A stretch of DNA of 64,000 nt from Acanthochromis polyacanthus (taxonomy: Eukaryota; Chordata; Actinopteri; Pomacentridae): the NCBI RefSeq assembly GCF_021347895.1, contig NC_067124.1, positions 18,466,521 through 18,530,520 of the forward strand, in the 5' to 3' direction. Shown piece by piece: positions 23,754 through 36,893 of the stretch. The position numbers and the translations under genes are program-made. Within the stretch, counting starts at the first letter, position 1. Each line of letters begins with the position of its first letter. The notes under the pieces were generated by a model, which saw only the letters and a program-made list of their open reading frames with translations, had not been told where the DNA came from and did no database searches.

Positions 23754-25846
23754 ATATGCACATGGAAAAAAAGTGTCTTGTTTTAAAAGAAGAGCATTAG
23801 GTCCCAGATATTCGACATTTAGTGGTTTTAGATGTCCTCAAGAAAAAGCAGCATTGGTGGACAGTAGAATGCTTGGCATGTGCTTTTACACTGGTTCCCA
23901 GCATACCGCAATCTTTGCATTCTGCAACTGATCTGTGTTGTCTGAATCCTGCAGCCCTACACAGCTGTCAGACCACAACAGGAGGTGGGCAGACGGCTGC
24001 AGGGAGAGAGAGAGAGCTGCCCAGTGAAATACCTTAGTGTTGAGTTCTTCCATTTCTAATTTAGGTGTTTTTGTTTTGGCACTATAGTGATGTACAAGAG
24101 GTGATAAATTCAACCTGCATGTTCACAATGACAAGAAAAAGACTACCGCCCCTTTTGAATAAAAGCCTCGGATGAAAATGAAAATTTTCAACCGAATGCA
24201 ATAAAGAGGTGCAGTAAACTTTCTTTTAACCTTTAAGGCTTTCACTTGGCACATTGATGATGTTTCAGGACACTCAGTCCTTTTCCCCCTTTCTTTATCT
24301 TTCTTTTCCCAAGTACTTGCTTGCCCTTGCTGACTCATGAGAACAGTGCAACTTGAACTCTTTCTCTCATTCCTCTTCTCCCCGTTCATCTCTCTCTCAC
24401 TATGTAAATTCCTCACAGGATCAGACCTGCTTTTTATGCTCCACTGGCTTTCACTCAAAACGAGAAGAGGAGGAGGAGGGAGAAAAGGGGGGCTATGTGA
24501 CAACGAACCGAAACTCTGCAAAAGAAACTCGCATGTTTAGCAAAAAGAAAAAAGGAAAAAAAGGCGGTGAGTTGGTGGGGAATATGAAAAAGTATCGTGG
24601 CAAAGATAGAGTGAGTTACAAAAACAATAGGTGAGAGGCCGAGTTTGGAACAAAGGAAATAATGCTAAAAAGGTCATAATTTCTGCCAGGGGATTTGCAG
24701 TTGCCCAGACAACACACAAAGCAGAGCCAGTTGGACTACGTGCACCGCAGAAAAGACTGAAAAGAGAAGGGAAAGGCTCCAGGGAGAGATATAACACGAG
24801 CTGAGAATGACTGAATTCATCAGCTGAACAATCTCTAGGAATCAGTGAACACTCTGTTTGTTAGGTGGTGGTCACACAATCATTACCGAGCCATTACAGC
24901 ACGGTGGCTAAACAAAGAGAAAACTCTGCTCGTATGATCATTAACAGAAGGAGGAAAGCTTAAACAATAACACAGAGAAGGAGCTGGGCCGCCTCGGTTT
25001 GGTTGAGCTCTGAATTGAAGAGTGATGAGAGAACTCTAATGATATGCGGTGAGAATGAGGCCAGCCAAGATGAAAGTCCAGCTAAAGTCTATATAAACAC
25101 GAGTTGGAGAGTGAGGTAGAGACTCCTTGGTGGAGGAATGAGGATGGGGGTGGTGGTGTGTGTGGGTAGGATCATGTTTATCGTCTTAATATGAAAATCA
25201 ACCACTCTAGTGAACAAATAAATAAATGCAGAGGAGCAAAAACTACATTATTCCCCTCTGAAACAGCCTGAGTAAGTCTACCACCGCATTGCATACGTCT
25301 TTCACTTTCCTTATTTAATTTGGATTAAAGTTACTAGCTTTATTGACAAAGCTGCCTCACTTCAAGGCATTCTGAAGATAAAATGTGCTTAAATAGTAAC
25401 ATAAGCATGCAGACATACGAGTGAACAGTGGTTAGCAGAGGGTTTATCAGTGTTCCTCTTCAGTGTTTATCCAAGGTGGAGCTCAGAGTGTTAAATGACC
25501 TCTATTGTCCCTAGCTGCTGATTGAGCAGCTACATTTTCCCACCTCGGGCAAGTACCAGCACATACTGTCATGGTGTTACAGCCCCTTTTTAGTCTGTCT
25601 ATGTGTGACCTGCTCAATGTTTGATGTAATTTAGCACTAACTTACACATGTGGCTTTTCTGAATTTCCGTCTCACTCCTGATTTGCCTCAGAGCATTCCA
25701 CCTATCGTTTCACTGCAAACCCGTTAGTGTGAGTCATTATAGCCCCGGGGCAGTAATGGTATACAGTTAACCCACCAGTCCTCTGTAATAAAGTTTCCTG
25801 CAGAGGTAAATACCACATGTGTGTGTGTGTGTGCTGTGGATCTACA
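23754..25846. other. Intergenic DNA, nothing recognised
   Basis: No supported gene. Purine-rich stretches near 24450-24600 and a short (TG)n near 25818 are the only compositional features. Confidence 0.4.
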
Positions 25847-25850
25847 TTAA

Positions 25851-26874
25851 CTCTAATGTCGTCTTCATTTACAGGCACTAAAAATATTGTTTCCTTGTCT
25901 GAAAAAAAATCCAAAAATTCAGCAAAAAAATGCCAAAATTATACAAAATTTGCAAAATCTTCAGGAAGAAAATTCCCCAAATATTCCTTTAAAGTTTCCC
26001 TTAAAAGTTTTATTTAAAAAATAAATCCCCAAATTTGGCAAGAAAGAAAAAAAAAAAAAAAAAAGGAAAAAATAATAAATAAATAAAAATGTAAATGTTA
26101 AAAAAACCAAAAATCTTCCAAAAAAATGCTAAAAAATATCTAAAGTGATTACATATGAAGAGTTCATTTGCAAAAACAGATAACTCTGTTTTGATAAATT
26201 TTCAGAAAAAATTTTTATTGTTTACTTGAGATAATATCAATCAAAGTGAAGTTGAGTGGATTTGACTCAGTAGAAAAATGCATGACAAAATAGAGAAAAA
26301 AATCAATTATTAGTGCTATTATTATTATTATTATTATTATTGTCTCAAGTAAACAATAAAAATGAGTTTTCTGAAAATTTATAAAACAGAGTTACCTTTT
26401 TTGCAAATGAACTCTTCATATACATCAGTAAAAGTTCTCATATTTTCTTTAAGAACATTCTGAAAACAATCAACCAAAATCCAAAAATTCAGCAAAAAAC
26501 TCCTCAAATTTATAGAAACTTGCAAAATCTTCAGAAAGAAAATTCCTTAAAAGTTTCCCTTAATAGTTTTATTTTTTAAAAATGGCAAGAAATAAACATA
26601 TAAAAAATGAAAAATGTAAATATTTTCAAAATGTGAATAAAAATCTTCCAAAAAATCCTAAAAATATATCTAAAGTGATTCCAAACATCAATTAAAATTC
26701 TAATATTTTCTTAAAGAACATTTGAAAAAAATCAACCATGTTAAAGAAACATTTTTTTAACATTTCTTTTTTCCACCAAAAAATGTTTAAAAATTTCCCA
26801 GCAATGTTGAAAATGTGGAAGTGTTCACTGTGAAAATATATATATATATATTTTCCCACATTTTCAAACGTCAA
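25851..26874 (-). mobile_element. TTAA-flanked MITE, copy 5 (partly duplicated, with nested insert)
   Basis: The element starts after TTAA (25847-25850) in reverse orientation with the usual CTTGTCTGAAAAAAAATCC and TTCAGGAAGAAAATTCC segments. After a nested foldback element (26156-26418) and the central AAGAACATT region, the same internal segments start again at about 26479 (ATCCAAAAATTCAGC, TTGCAAAATCTTCAG) and run to TTTTCAAACGTCAAATGG. It is thus a head-to-tail partial double copy. The normal GGAGGG-TTAA end is lost, although a GGAAGGG-TTAA occurs at 26965-26974. Confidence 0.75.
26156..26418. mobile_element. Foldback MITE with about 75-bp arms, TA target, nested in MITE copy 5
   Basis: The left arm (TGAAGAGTTCATTTGC...TTACTTGAGA) and the right arm (TCTCAAGTAAACAATAA...GCAAATGAACTCTTCA) are long imperfect reverse complements around a short centre containing (ATT)n. 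Each side is bordered by TA. Comparison with the uninterrupted MITE copies shows a clean insertion at a TA inside ACATATACATCAG. The TA duplication suggests Tc1/mariner-type mobilisation. Confidence 0.8.
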
Positions 26875-27099
26875 ATGGCTCTGAGATATCCAACAAATGA
26901 CTCAAGTTTATATTTCCAAGAGAAAACAGCCTCCAAACAGCAGAGAGCAGGATTTCTTTCCATGGAAGGGTTAACAAGGTGAAATCATCCTGCTGGCTGC
27001 TCTACATATCAAATGTCTTTGCTCCCCAAATCTCCAGGTTGCTGTACTGAAGAAATCCCATCGCTCCAGAAGTCTCCACATTGGATTTCATTTTACAAT

Positions 27100-27240
27100 G
27101 TTTTTCAGGTCGCAGGTCCCTCCCACCGGGCGCTCTGATTGGCCGATCCGCCTGCTGGCATATTTAATCAGACACCTTACTCTCAGCTGTGATTGGTCGC
27201 AGCCGGTGCAGTCATGTAAATGAGCACCTGGTGGCGCCTG
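27100..27240 (+). promoter_or_regulatory. DDR1 promoter, CpG-rich with CCAAT boxes
   Basis: A CpG-rich segment stands out from the AT-rich surroundings. It has two inverted CCAAT boxes (GATTGG at 27137-27142 and 27191-27196, 54 bp apart), a TATA-like TATTTAA at 27161-27167, and at 27224-27237 a sequence matching 12 of 14 positions of a CTCF core. It lies just upstream of a noncoding exon with a strong donor. No transcript evidence is available here. Confidence 0.55.
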
Positions 27241-27595
27241 CCTGCTTGCCAGGCTGCGGATCCGGACCGTGGAAGAGAAGAGCGGCCGGGATAGAAGGAG
27301 GGGGCCGAGGTATCTTCCACGGTTTCTCTTTTATAATTTCCCCCACCGTTTAAAACAAGTTTAAAACTTTACTTGAAGAGCGTCAAATGAACGTCAGTCC
27401 GCGGCTGTAGTATCAACTGGTGCGTTCAGCCACCACGGAATATTTTGTTTTGTGAGTTTGGACTGAGGTCGTTGTCTGAACTCAACAGCTGCCTCGGAGC
27501 CCACTGTGGATTGTTTGGTGGACGCACAGCTCACTAAAGGCAGAGTTTATCTTAAAGTTTGGACTGCTGTCAAAGCTCACTGCTCCGTCTTTTAG
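27190..27595 (+). other. DDR1 noncoding first exon (5'UTR)
   Basis: The 3' boundary is the strong donor TTTTAG|GTGAGT at 27595/27596; the 5' boundary is approximate. It has no long ORF but carries upstream ATGs, including ATG-TAA at 27214-27219, a 24-codon frame at 27220-27294 and a 7-codon frame at 27387-27410. A 10-bp inverted repeat (CCGTGGAAGA at 27267-27276, TCTTCCACGG at 27313-27322) could form a stem. Assignment to DDR1 rests on orientation and the absence of any other gene before the coding exon at 39.9 kb. Confidence 0.5.
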
Positions 27596-30500
27596 GTGAG
27601 TGCTGACATACTGGTGTAAATCCTCTGCTCTTTCCCTCAACCGGCGCTTTACTCTATAATAAGGGGCTATGATAATATTGCAACGGATATTTCCAGCTGT
27701 CTGTCTGAGTGTATGCTTGTGTCTGTCTGACTCCTGCGCTGTGACTTGGCGTCTATAAGTCTCGGTGTGAGCTGCAGCTCTGGACTCTGGCCAGTCATAC
27801 ATGTTGGGTATAACGTTGCGCCCCGGACTCTGCACATTTTTGTTGCACACACCTTGTGGCATTTCCAGCCTGCATCGCTGAAATGTTGTGACAGCCTACA
27901 TCATGGTCAGGATTTACTGAGCTGTTTAACATCGAGCTAAATGTGGGAGATAACACTATTTGGAGTACAGATTTGTACCATGGCTACTCTTGTCCCTTTA
28001 TGGTCACTTTGGACTTCTTATTTCCCCCCAACTTTATTATCAATCAGTTCACCAAGATCTCCCAACAAGATACATGCGCTGAACTTCTCACTAGTTCTCT
28101 CTTCAGTCTCGTTTTTTATTTGCTCTACATACCACTTGATCAACTAAATCCCACAAGTTCAACAGAAGTAAATCTATTTGGCATGTCAAGCTTTTAAACT
28201 GAAGCAGTCCCGACTAATGGCTCAGTAAATGTGTAACATTGGTCATCACACAAACCTGTGACCTTGCAGCACTACAGGTGATCTCTAGTAAGACCGTCGG
28301 CTTTGCTTTCACCAACCTGTGGCATTAGATGAGGTGTTTCGCCATTGGGGAGCGAATCGATCACCAGAACCAAACCTAGAACCAGCACAGGAGAGTCTAC
28401 TGCTGGGGAGGAGATGTGTTCACTCTGGGGATGAGCTGGACAGGATGTACATTTTGTGTTTTTGTAAGACAGAGGTGGAAGGAGAGAGGTAAAGAGTTAC
28501 GTATGAATGCATGCAGGGAGGCAGAGGTTGCCTGGTGGAGGAGTTAACAAAGGCTTAAGTGGCTTTGCGGTACATCAAACACTCACCTTTCCTACCAAAC
28601 AGAAAAGGGAGATGTGAGTCATTTGCTGCCCAGGTAACTGAACAGGCAGTGCAGAGGAGGTGTGACATTGTAAACCTTTTGGGAGGAGGTGGGGGTGCTT
28701 GTGCTGTTCACTGAAAGGGACAATAAAACGTCATTTTCTCTCCCCGTCCTTCCATTTCTGCCTCTGTAGTAAAGGCAGGGCCATAAAATAAGAAGGATCC
28801 CTAAGTGTTGATGCGCCATCCCTCGTGGCCAGCACATGTCTGCTGGACCGCTGTCTCATCGGCATCTGGCTGCTAATTCTCTTTGAGCGTCCCACAGGAG
28901 CGATTGGCCTTGCATAGCTGCTTTTTATCAGCAGTCCAGCAAATGAGTTGGAGAATGCTTTGAATACTTGGAAGGAGCAGTTATGTGAGTACAAATGTGC
29001 ATGTATCCACTTGGATTTTTGTCAATTTGTCTTCATCATTAATTGCAGAGCAGGATTTGTTTGGTTTCAGTCTTTGAAGATGTTAAGACTCGACAGCGAA
29101 TGTCTTGGAATGCAGTTGTTATTATGCACAAGAAAAAATGAACAGGTTATTGCTGCATTGTGGTTGAGAACACACTGGTACGTGCCTGTGAGCAAACACA
29201 GAGGGAAGGTTTGGTGCTGACGATGGGAACGCTGTGTTTTTTTTTCTAGTCTGGTTGATCATTGACCTCTGTCTGTTGTCTCCTGCCCAAGCCATTGTTT
29301 TTGTGGCGACCATGCTTTGTGACTTTGTCTTTGTGTTTCTTGTTGATCTTTCTGAAAAGGCTCTTAGAAAGTGGTTAGGAATCCTGAACCCAAAGGAGAC
29401 GGACCCTGTACAATAACTGAACTGGAATGTGTTGCTTAGTTGTTGGATCTTTATAGGGATGTGGCCAGTTAGACTTTAGTAGTCCCTGGAGGGAAATGCA
29501 GTTGTTACGGCAGCATGGATGTTCAATAAAGGATCAGCAATAAGGCAACGCAGAATATTAAGGTAGGGTACAAATGAAATAAAATTAAATCAACAGAATA
29601 TACAAGAGTGAGACAGACGTGTGCAAAAGACATAAGTAGGTGCATGATTTTACAGATATAATGAGTGATGTTTAGGGTGTAAAGTGGTTTCATCAGCAGA
29701 CAAAGAGATGGATTCTTTTTGTGATCTACCAGATGCATTGAAAAGTCCTATTGCTGTGGTTAGCAATGACCTCCTTCCTTGTAACAGCGGGGTTGTTTCA
29801 GTTTTTAACCACTTCAAAGAGCACAATAATGATGTTATTATGTTCAATCTAGAAAAAATACAGTGTTTTATGTGAGTTCTCTCACAGTGGTCATGCATTT
29901 CGTGTATTCTATGTATTTCCTTGTAATATGCTCCAGATTCAGCAGGAAGACCAGTAGGGACGTTCGTTTTATTTTCATCATCACCCTTTAATGGGAACTG
30001 AAAATGATTAAAGGCAGGACTACACTGTCCAATCTGTTCTTCTACACCAATTTCCCCTCAAGTCCGGCCAACTGGGCTTTTTAATTGCATTTGTCGTATG
30101 CACGATCACATGCAGAGCGAGCTTCTTCAAGACAGGTCTGACAAACAAATGCTTCATGTAATGGGCAGTGACACTTCAAAGCAGAATCTGGGGCTTTAGT
30201 CAGCAGTGAGTTTTCAAAATTTACTCAACTTCCTTTCCGTCAATCTCCATCTGTAAATCCTACTATCTCTCGGATCAGTTATCTCTCCCCTCCAGCATTG
30301 CTTCATCCCCTGTCCCTCCATCCCTTCCTGACATCCAGCCTGCCTTTGATCCCCTAATTGATCATTCTGGCAATTTGTCTCTTTCATATATCTAACATAG
30401 AAGTTTTTCCTCATGTCCTCTATCTCTCCATTCCTTTTGAAGCAGCACTAGATGTTTGCTCATCCATGTTATCCTCCGTCTCCCCTCTGCTATCGTCCCT

Positions 30501-33500
30501 CTGAGTCTCCACATTTATCTGTTTGCGCTTTCTGTCAGGAGTGCCCTGGTTAGATAACAATGTTGCTGTTTGGATGTAAGTCAACTGGGGTTATGTTTTC
30601 TTCAGAGTATTCGTCACGCACGTCTTGTCATGCTTTGACCTCATTTTAGCTCAGGAACCTACAGAAATTCCTCTCAATAGGATTAAAAAATGAAGGGTGG
30701 CCTGTTTTGAAGGTTCCTGTCTTTATTTAGGATAATGTGTGACATCAGGATCAGAAAGTGGCAAAGTTCAAAACTCCAGTGGACAAGTAATACCTCCCTA
30801 ATGCATAGTTTCTAAACCGTAATACGTGTTTTTTGTTCAGTTAATGGTCTAATGAGATAATGCCTCCTACATCTCAAACTGACAATTGTAGAACATCAAA
30901 GGTTACCTTGTTTTTCATGTGTCTTTCCTGAGGATGATGAGTTTAAATGATAGTGACATCCACATTTAGCGGGCTAGACATGTCTGTTTTTCCATGCTAG
31001 GGATTTGGAGGAGCACATTAGATTCAGGAAACTGTTGTTTGATGTGTAATTTATCTATTTTTAGACTTTTTTGCTGAGAGGATGGAGGAATATTGCAGTG
31101 TGATAGAAGTATCAGATGTGTGTGTGTGTGTGTGCGGCTAAAGTTTAGTGAAGCCCAGACTTTATATTAACCGGGTTGCCAGATTATTAGTTCCTAAATT
31201 GCTTTTGTTTGTGTATTTTTTGTGTTTGCCTGCTGCTGGAGCTAAACATTGATCAGCCCAAAGATGTCTGAAACACTTGTTTGTCCTCAGCCATTTGTGA
31301 GAGAGCTTGGTAGGCAAAACCGCTTTCATTAATTTCACTCAACATGCTGAGTCGGGCTGAACTCATTCCTGTCTGACCAGATCTCTCTGCTTTGACTTTC
31401 TGCTGTGTCTCACATTCATTACTCCCAATATGCATCTCTGTCTCCCTCCTGTTCCCTCTACTAGTTTAAAAGCTGCTCACTGAATGAAGTGAGTTGTTTT
31501 TGTCCTCTGCTTCCACTGTCGCTCTGATTATCTTTGCTGGTGGGATTTTACCTCCATAGTATTCTCCTGTCCTCTGATGTGTGTGTGTTTTTTCTTTGCT
31601 CATTGTGAGACTAGCACTGTGCTGCCACATGCCTCTCCTTTCACCCCATCCTCCACCCTGTTAGTGGGACTGTGCAAACTGAGTGCAGGGAGTGGAGCTT
31701 CGCCTTGCCATCTCTCTGCAGCCCTGAAGTCTGTGTCAAACTACTACCAGAGATCCAGATACGCCGTGCTGAAATTTTGTCAAATAAACATGCTAATGCT
31801 GCGTCATACCTGCTAGATTCTAATGATGATTGCACCCATGCTTCAGCTAAGGTCGGTCTCTGATCTAATTTCCCCCCCACAGTAGCAGTGTGCGTTTGTT
31901 TTCAGGCAGCAGAAAACTTTGTTTCTGGTAGTTTTTATTGATGTTTTTAGTAGAGGTGAGACAGGCCTCCCCATTAACTCACTGTCATGAGAAAGTGAAA
32001 TGAACCATGACTCATTCCAGGTGGATTATGCGAAAAAAGGAGCTGAAGATAGTCAAACTACTTGCACTGACATGCATGAAGCTTCAAGCTCTGGGAAACA
32101 AAACAGTGCTCCAGTTACTGCCAGTCACAACCAGTTTCCCAAAATATACTGTAACACACTCTCCTCTGTTATTTTTCCTTCAGACGCACAGAAAGAGCAC
32201 TTTTCTCTTTGATTTACACGATGCAGCTAATAGACCGTCTGCTTTGTGTGCAGATCACATTCTGTGCCAGAGGTGCTAACAAGACACTCTTTTGCGAGTC
32301 TGCTTTTGTTTTGCTCTGTTCTTTGTTGTGTTTCATCTTTGACAGAACGTCTTTTAATGTCTTATTTTGGCTCTCTTTTGTTGTTCTATAATATTGTACC
32401 GGAAAGCCACGTAATTCTGAGTTGAGCGCGTGGCTGTTGATGCATCTAATCAGGCTTATTTCCTTTTGATTGCCTCTGCAGATGCCATGTTATTGGAAAA
32501 CAAAGATACAGCTATAATGAAGAATAAAGAAAGAAGTTCCAGCCTGCAGTACTGTTCTAACTGCAGGCCAAATTCTGGATCGAACTGGTTCGGCTTTCTT
32601 TCATGATTGACAAAAGACCAGCATGTGATATCCACTCTAACAAATTACAAGATCTTAGTTGTCACACAGACTGTAAAAATAAAAACATTCCACTGAATAA
32701 TAGAACCAGGCCAAAAATATTGGAGCACTGAAATATTATGAAGCACATTGAAGAGAAGCTTCTGGATAAAATCTACTGAAAACCAGCATTTTATATTCAT
32801 TATTATGCATTATTTACAACATTCATCTTGTGAAGCTGATAATGAGGGTAGAGGGGCCCAATATCCATATTTGAATTTAAATAATGTCGTAAAGAGTCAT
32901 CTGCTTATATTTGTGTTTCTGTTTTTACCTGTGGTGTTTTTGTTGTATGCTAAAGACACATCATTGACAAAATAAGCAGTCAGCGCCACAGCTGAGCATT
33001 TCTGCCTTGAAATTGTAGTGTGCTGATGATCTCAATAACACTCATTTGGACTTCTGGAGGTATTTTGTAACAAACTTAAGACACAGTCTTGTCATCTTGT
33101 GGGACAGGGCTTTGTATTATAACATTCTTCTTTAAAATTAGTTTACAGTTTGAAAATATATGACTGAATTATTACAATTCTACACCTGAACATGGCGGCA
33201 GCATGGAGTAATTTTACCGTGTCATAGATGAGCTGGTGTGCTTGAAAGCCGGAGATTTAATAGAGCCACACATTTTAACGTAATCAACAGTGTAGCCGTT
33301 GTCTTTCATCGGACTAGTGATCATAGTTGGTAACTTCTGCACAGATTTAATACAGTGTTGTCTCCTCTTCTCAGTGTGGTCTTGAAGGATGTGGTTTCCA
33401 CCTAGCCAATTAGTGAAGGTCACTCTGTTACAGCACATGGCATCGTAGCATTTGACCAATCAACAGAGGCCTGGAACGTATCAAACTTTCTCTTTTCTCC

Positions 33501-34202
33501 GAAGTTGGAAAAAGATAGACTTGCAGCTCGCTCCTCTTCCATATTTGCAGTGGAAATGCCAAAACTAACCATGGTTAGTTGACAAAAATCACACGTTACG
33601 GTTGAGTAGTTGTACTAAATAATGATATACATTTGTTGGAATGTGGTTTTTTTTGTTACCTTTAACAGGCAAGAAACCATATATGGTAACTTCACTGACC
33701 TTGAGTTTCAATGTGAAAATTAAAAATTTTGAAAAATGTGACAAAAGTAAAATAGTCTTATGTCCTGTAATAACACGTTAGGGTTGAAATTTTGAATGCC
33801 AAAGTATTTCAATAATTGATGATGTCTTAAAATGGTATAAATTATGATTTAAGCCTTTCTAAGACAGGAAAAAATTGACATGATAGAAATGTCTAGATGT
33901 GCAATTTTGATTAAATCAGGGGTTAAACACTGGAGGAGGACTTAAGGAGAGTGGTGACTGTTTGTACAGACCTGAAGATTTCAAAGTTCAATATTAACTT
34001 TTGTTTTTGCTTTTTACTTATTCTCAAACATACAACAACAAGGGTTAAGTCCTACTAGGAACCACTGAGCAGTATCTCCAGCAAACACAGATAGTACGAC
34101 CCATCTACACCATAATAAATTGTGATTGGTTTGGTGCTGTTGAAGGCATTGTAGCATTTGGATGCATGGATGTTCTGTCAATGACACACATTTGATATAT
34201 TT

Positions 34203-34250
34203 TTAAGCATAGATAGATAGATACATACATAAATAGATAGATACTTTATT
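34203..34250. repeat. (GATA/CATA)n tract with TTTATTC tail
   Basis: ATAGATAGATACATACATAA is followed by a second AGATAGATACTTTATT unit. The latter is the usual 3' end of some fish retroposons, so this may be the tail of an old LINE or SINE whose body is no longer recognisable. Confidence 0.6.
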
Positions 34251-34557
34251 CGATGTGTTTTGGCTGCACTATAACTATAAACCTGGTGTAGTGTTTTGTT
34301 TGCTGCATTTCCAAATAGGTTTGTGGTGCTGATGAAGACATTCTCATTTGCCAGGTTAATTAGTCACTTCTTGTCTGTCTGCCATGCAGATCAGCTACAA
34401 CTGCTGTGGTCTGATAATTCAACCAATTTAAGCTCTGTGTAGATAGTTTTTACTCCACTCTCAAGCTTCCCTCATAGTGCTTTGCTAAACTATCATGGCT
34501 GTTGTTAGTGAATTAAATCTCTTATACGTTGTGTGGCTGTCCATCACTGCCTCCGTA

Positions 34558-35002
34558 CAGGGTTCTTGCCAGCACATTTCAGCGTAACGGGCCGTTACGC
34601 TATCGTAATGGCCCGTTACGCTGTCAGTTTAAAAGATTACGCTGTGATTAGGGCAGCTACGCTATTATTTTGACAGATAACGCCATGTGCGTTTGTTTTT
34701 ATCGACTGGGTGCCCATCTAGGTTAATTTATGTCTCCCCACCTCAGCCACACTTTCCTGTCGATTGACCCGTTCCCGTCTAAAATTAAGAGTCGCTTCCA
34801 ATCTCGGGGTTACAATTAGCATGTCTCTGTTGTTTCCGTGATGATGAATAGTGACCTAAATGACGAGCATTTGGAGCATCTGGGTGACGCTCATTGGCTG
34901 ACATCTGGGCTGGCCGCTTGTGAGATTTAATGAAGGCTATTGCGCATGCGCGCTGCGGGAGGACCTGCCGTTACGCTGTAAAATATTCTGGTGAGAACCC
35001 TG
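34558..35002 (+). mobile_element. hAT-like non-autonomous element A, 5-bp target duplication
   Basis: The ends CAGGGTTCTTGCCAG and CTGGTGAGAACCCTG are inverted repeats, and CCGTA is repeated directly on both sides (34553-34557 and 35003-35007). The body is GC-richer than its surroundings and contains repeated GTTACGCT words. A second copy in opposite orientation lies at 52576-53126 with its own 5-bp duplication. CAGGG termini with 5-bp TSDs fit the hAT5-type group; the family name is inference. Confidence 0.8.
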
Positions 35003-36893
35003 CCGTATACTGCCCTGCTGTGTCTCTTCTGCCAGGAAGGTGCGTTTTTGAATAGCGTGTTTTTGGGTAGATGCTGAGCTGTCTGAATCATTTGGCGTTA
35101 AGCACAACTAAACTGTTCCTGGAACCATGTTTTTCTTTTACAGTCCTTTTTCTTCATCATGATTCACCACCTACTTCATCATGCTTAAGTCTTCTGCAGC
35201 TCTTTCCCCTTTTCTTTCTACTGCTGTGTAATTGCTTTTTCTGACTCGTCTGCTGTTGCTGCATCCCTGTTAACTCTCATTGCCCTGTTCAAGTGATTCA
35301 TCAATTCCTCTTTCCTGCTTCCTCTGGCAAAACTCTAAGTCTGATTTCAGTCATGACCGACACTTCCTTGTATAGATGAATGTTGTGACGCATAGATGCA
35401 CAATTCGATGATTAATATGTGACCAACAGCAGGATATAACACATGAATTACACACAGTAGATGGTCTTAATGGTTTTGTTTTGTTTCTGCACTGAAGGAA
35501 GTATTATGAGTAATATTTTAACCAATGTAACCTGAAGGAAATGCTTTCGAAATGGGGAAGAAAAGAACCCCGTGGGCAGGTTTGTAAAGCCAAACAACAA
35601 TGCCTGTCTTTTGAGTGTGTCTTTGGTTAATTTAAGGAAACATTGGCTCCATGGGGATCAACACATCTCTCGTACCATCCCCAAGTTACACAGAAACCAG
35701 CTTGTTTTCGGAGAAAGCTGTCAAATGACCTTGTTTCTGTGGCTGGCACAGTCTCACCCACCAATGTGTTGTGGAGATTTAAGATTAATTTGGGCTTCCT
35801 TCTCTCCAGCGCTCAGAGCGTCCTCACACTAACAGAAGTCCAAAACAAAGAGCTCAGTGCTCCATCTTCCCAGCAACCATTAGTCATGTCTGGCAGCATG
35901 TCACTTTGTCTGGCTGTGGCTCCAGACTCTGTGATCGGTGTTAGTGACAAAAAAGATGTGAAAGAAACACCTCATTAGTTTTGTATGTGGCAAATTGTGT
36001 GCATTGTTGGTGATATTTTTTAGATAAGTTCTCAAAACTTGGCTAAATAGATAAGAGTATCTGCTGTTACTTAAGGTCTATTACTTCTGTTCAGATGAAA
36101 ATGTACCAACGACTGCTTGATAAACTGCCTACATTTTAAACAGACATTTCTGGTGCCCCGAGGATGAACCTTGCTATTCTGACACACCCAATGTAGACCT
36201 CGTATAAGCTTCCATTTGCCATCTATGTGTTGCCATTTTCAAAATCACCTTCATTACAAGTAACGGCAACAACCTACATGCTGAAAATGGCACACTTAAA
36301 GGAGATTTTGACCTTGTAATCAGGCAGGCCACCTTTTTGTTCAGTGAATTAGCCATTTTACTAATTATCCCGCCTCCTTCTGTGCAGATATTCCGCTCTG
36401 GGCTCAGCTCTGCCCTCGATGTTTGTTCAGATTTACTTCGTACCTAATACACATCAATTCTTTTCAATTACTAATCAACCAATAATGTGAAAGTTTAAAA
36501 TTTCATATGCTTAAATCACACTTATGACAGCTTTAAGTCATCAAGTTTGTTAAGCGATGATACAGCTGATAGATGAATTCTACTCCTACAACTTAAAAAG
36601 TAAGCAAATCCATAAGTGGAAATTTGCTGAGGTAGTTGCTCAGCAGCTCTCTTGAGTCTTGGATGTTGACAATGTGAAAAAAAAATGAATAAAACAGACT
36701 AAGCATTGACTGTGATTGATGACCTCTGTTAGGCTTTAAAGCCTATGGGGAGTGATTTTTATACTGTACCCACACCGACTTAAACTAATGTCTGAATGCA
36801 GAGTAATAAATCACAAAAGCCTGCAAGTAGTGATTTGCTTTGGAAAAGATTGATGCAAAATTATGCTAAATATGTTTGCATTGACTTCATTAA

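Noticed and set aside
35572..35978. Two overlapping plus-strand frames of 86 and 111 codons in DDR1 intron 1
   Set aside because: No recognisable motif, mixed low-complexity composition, and no splice context linking them to a gene.
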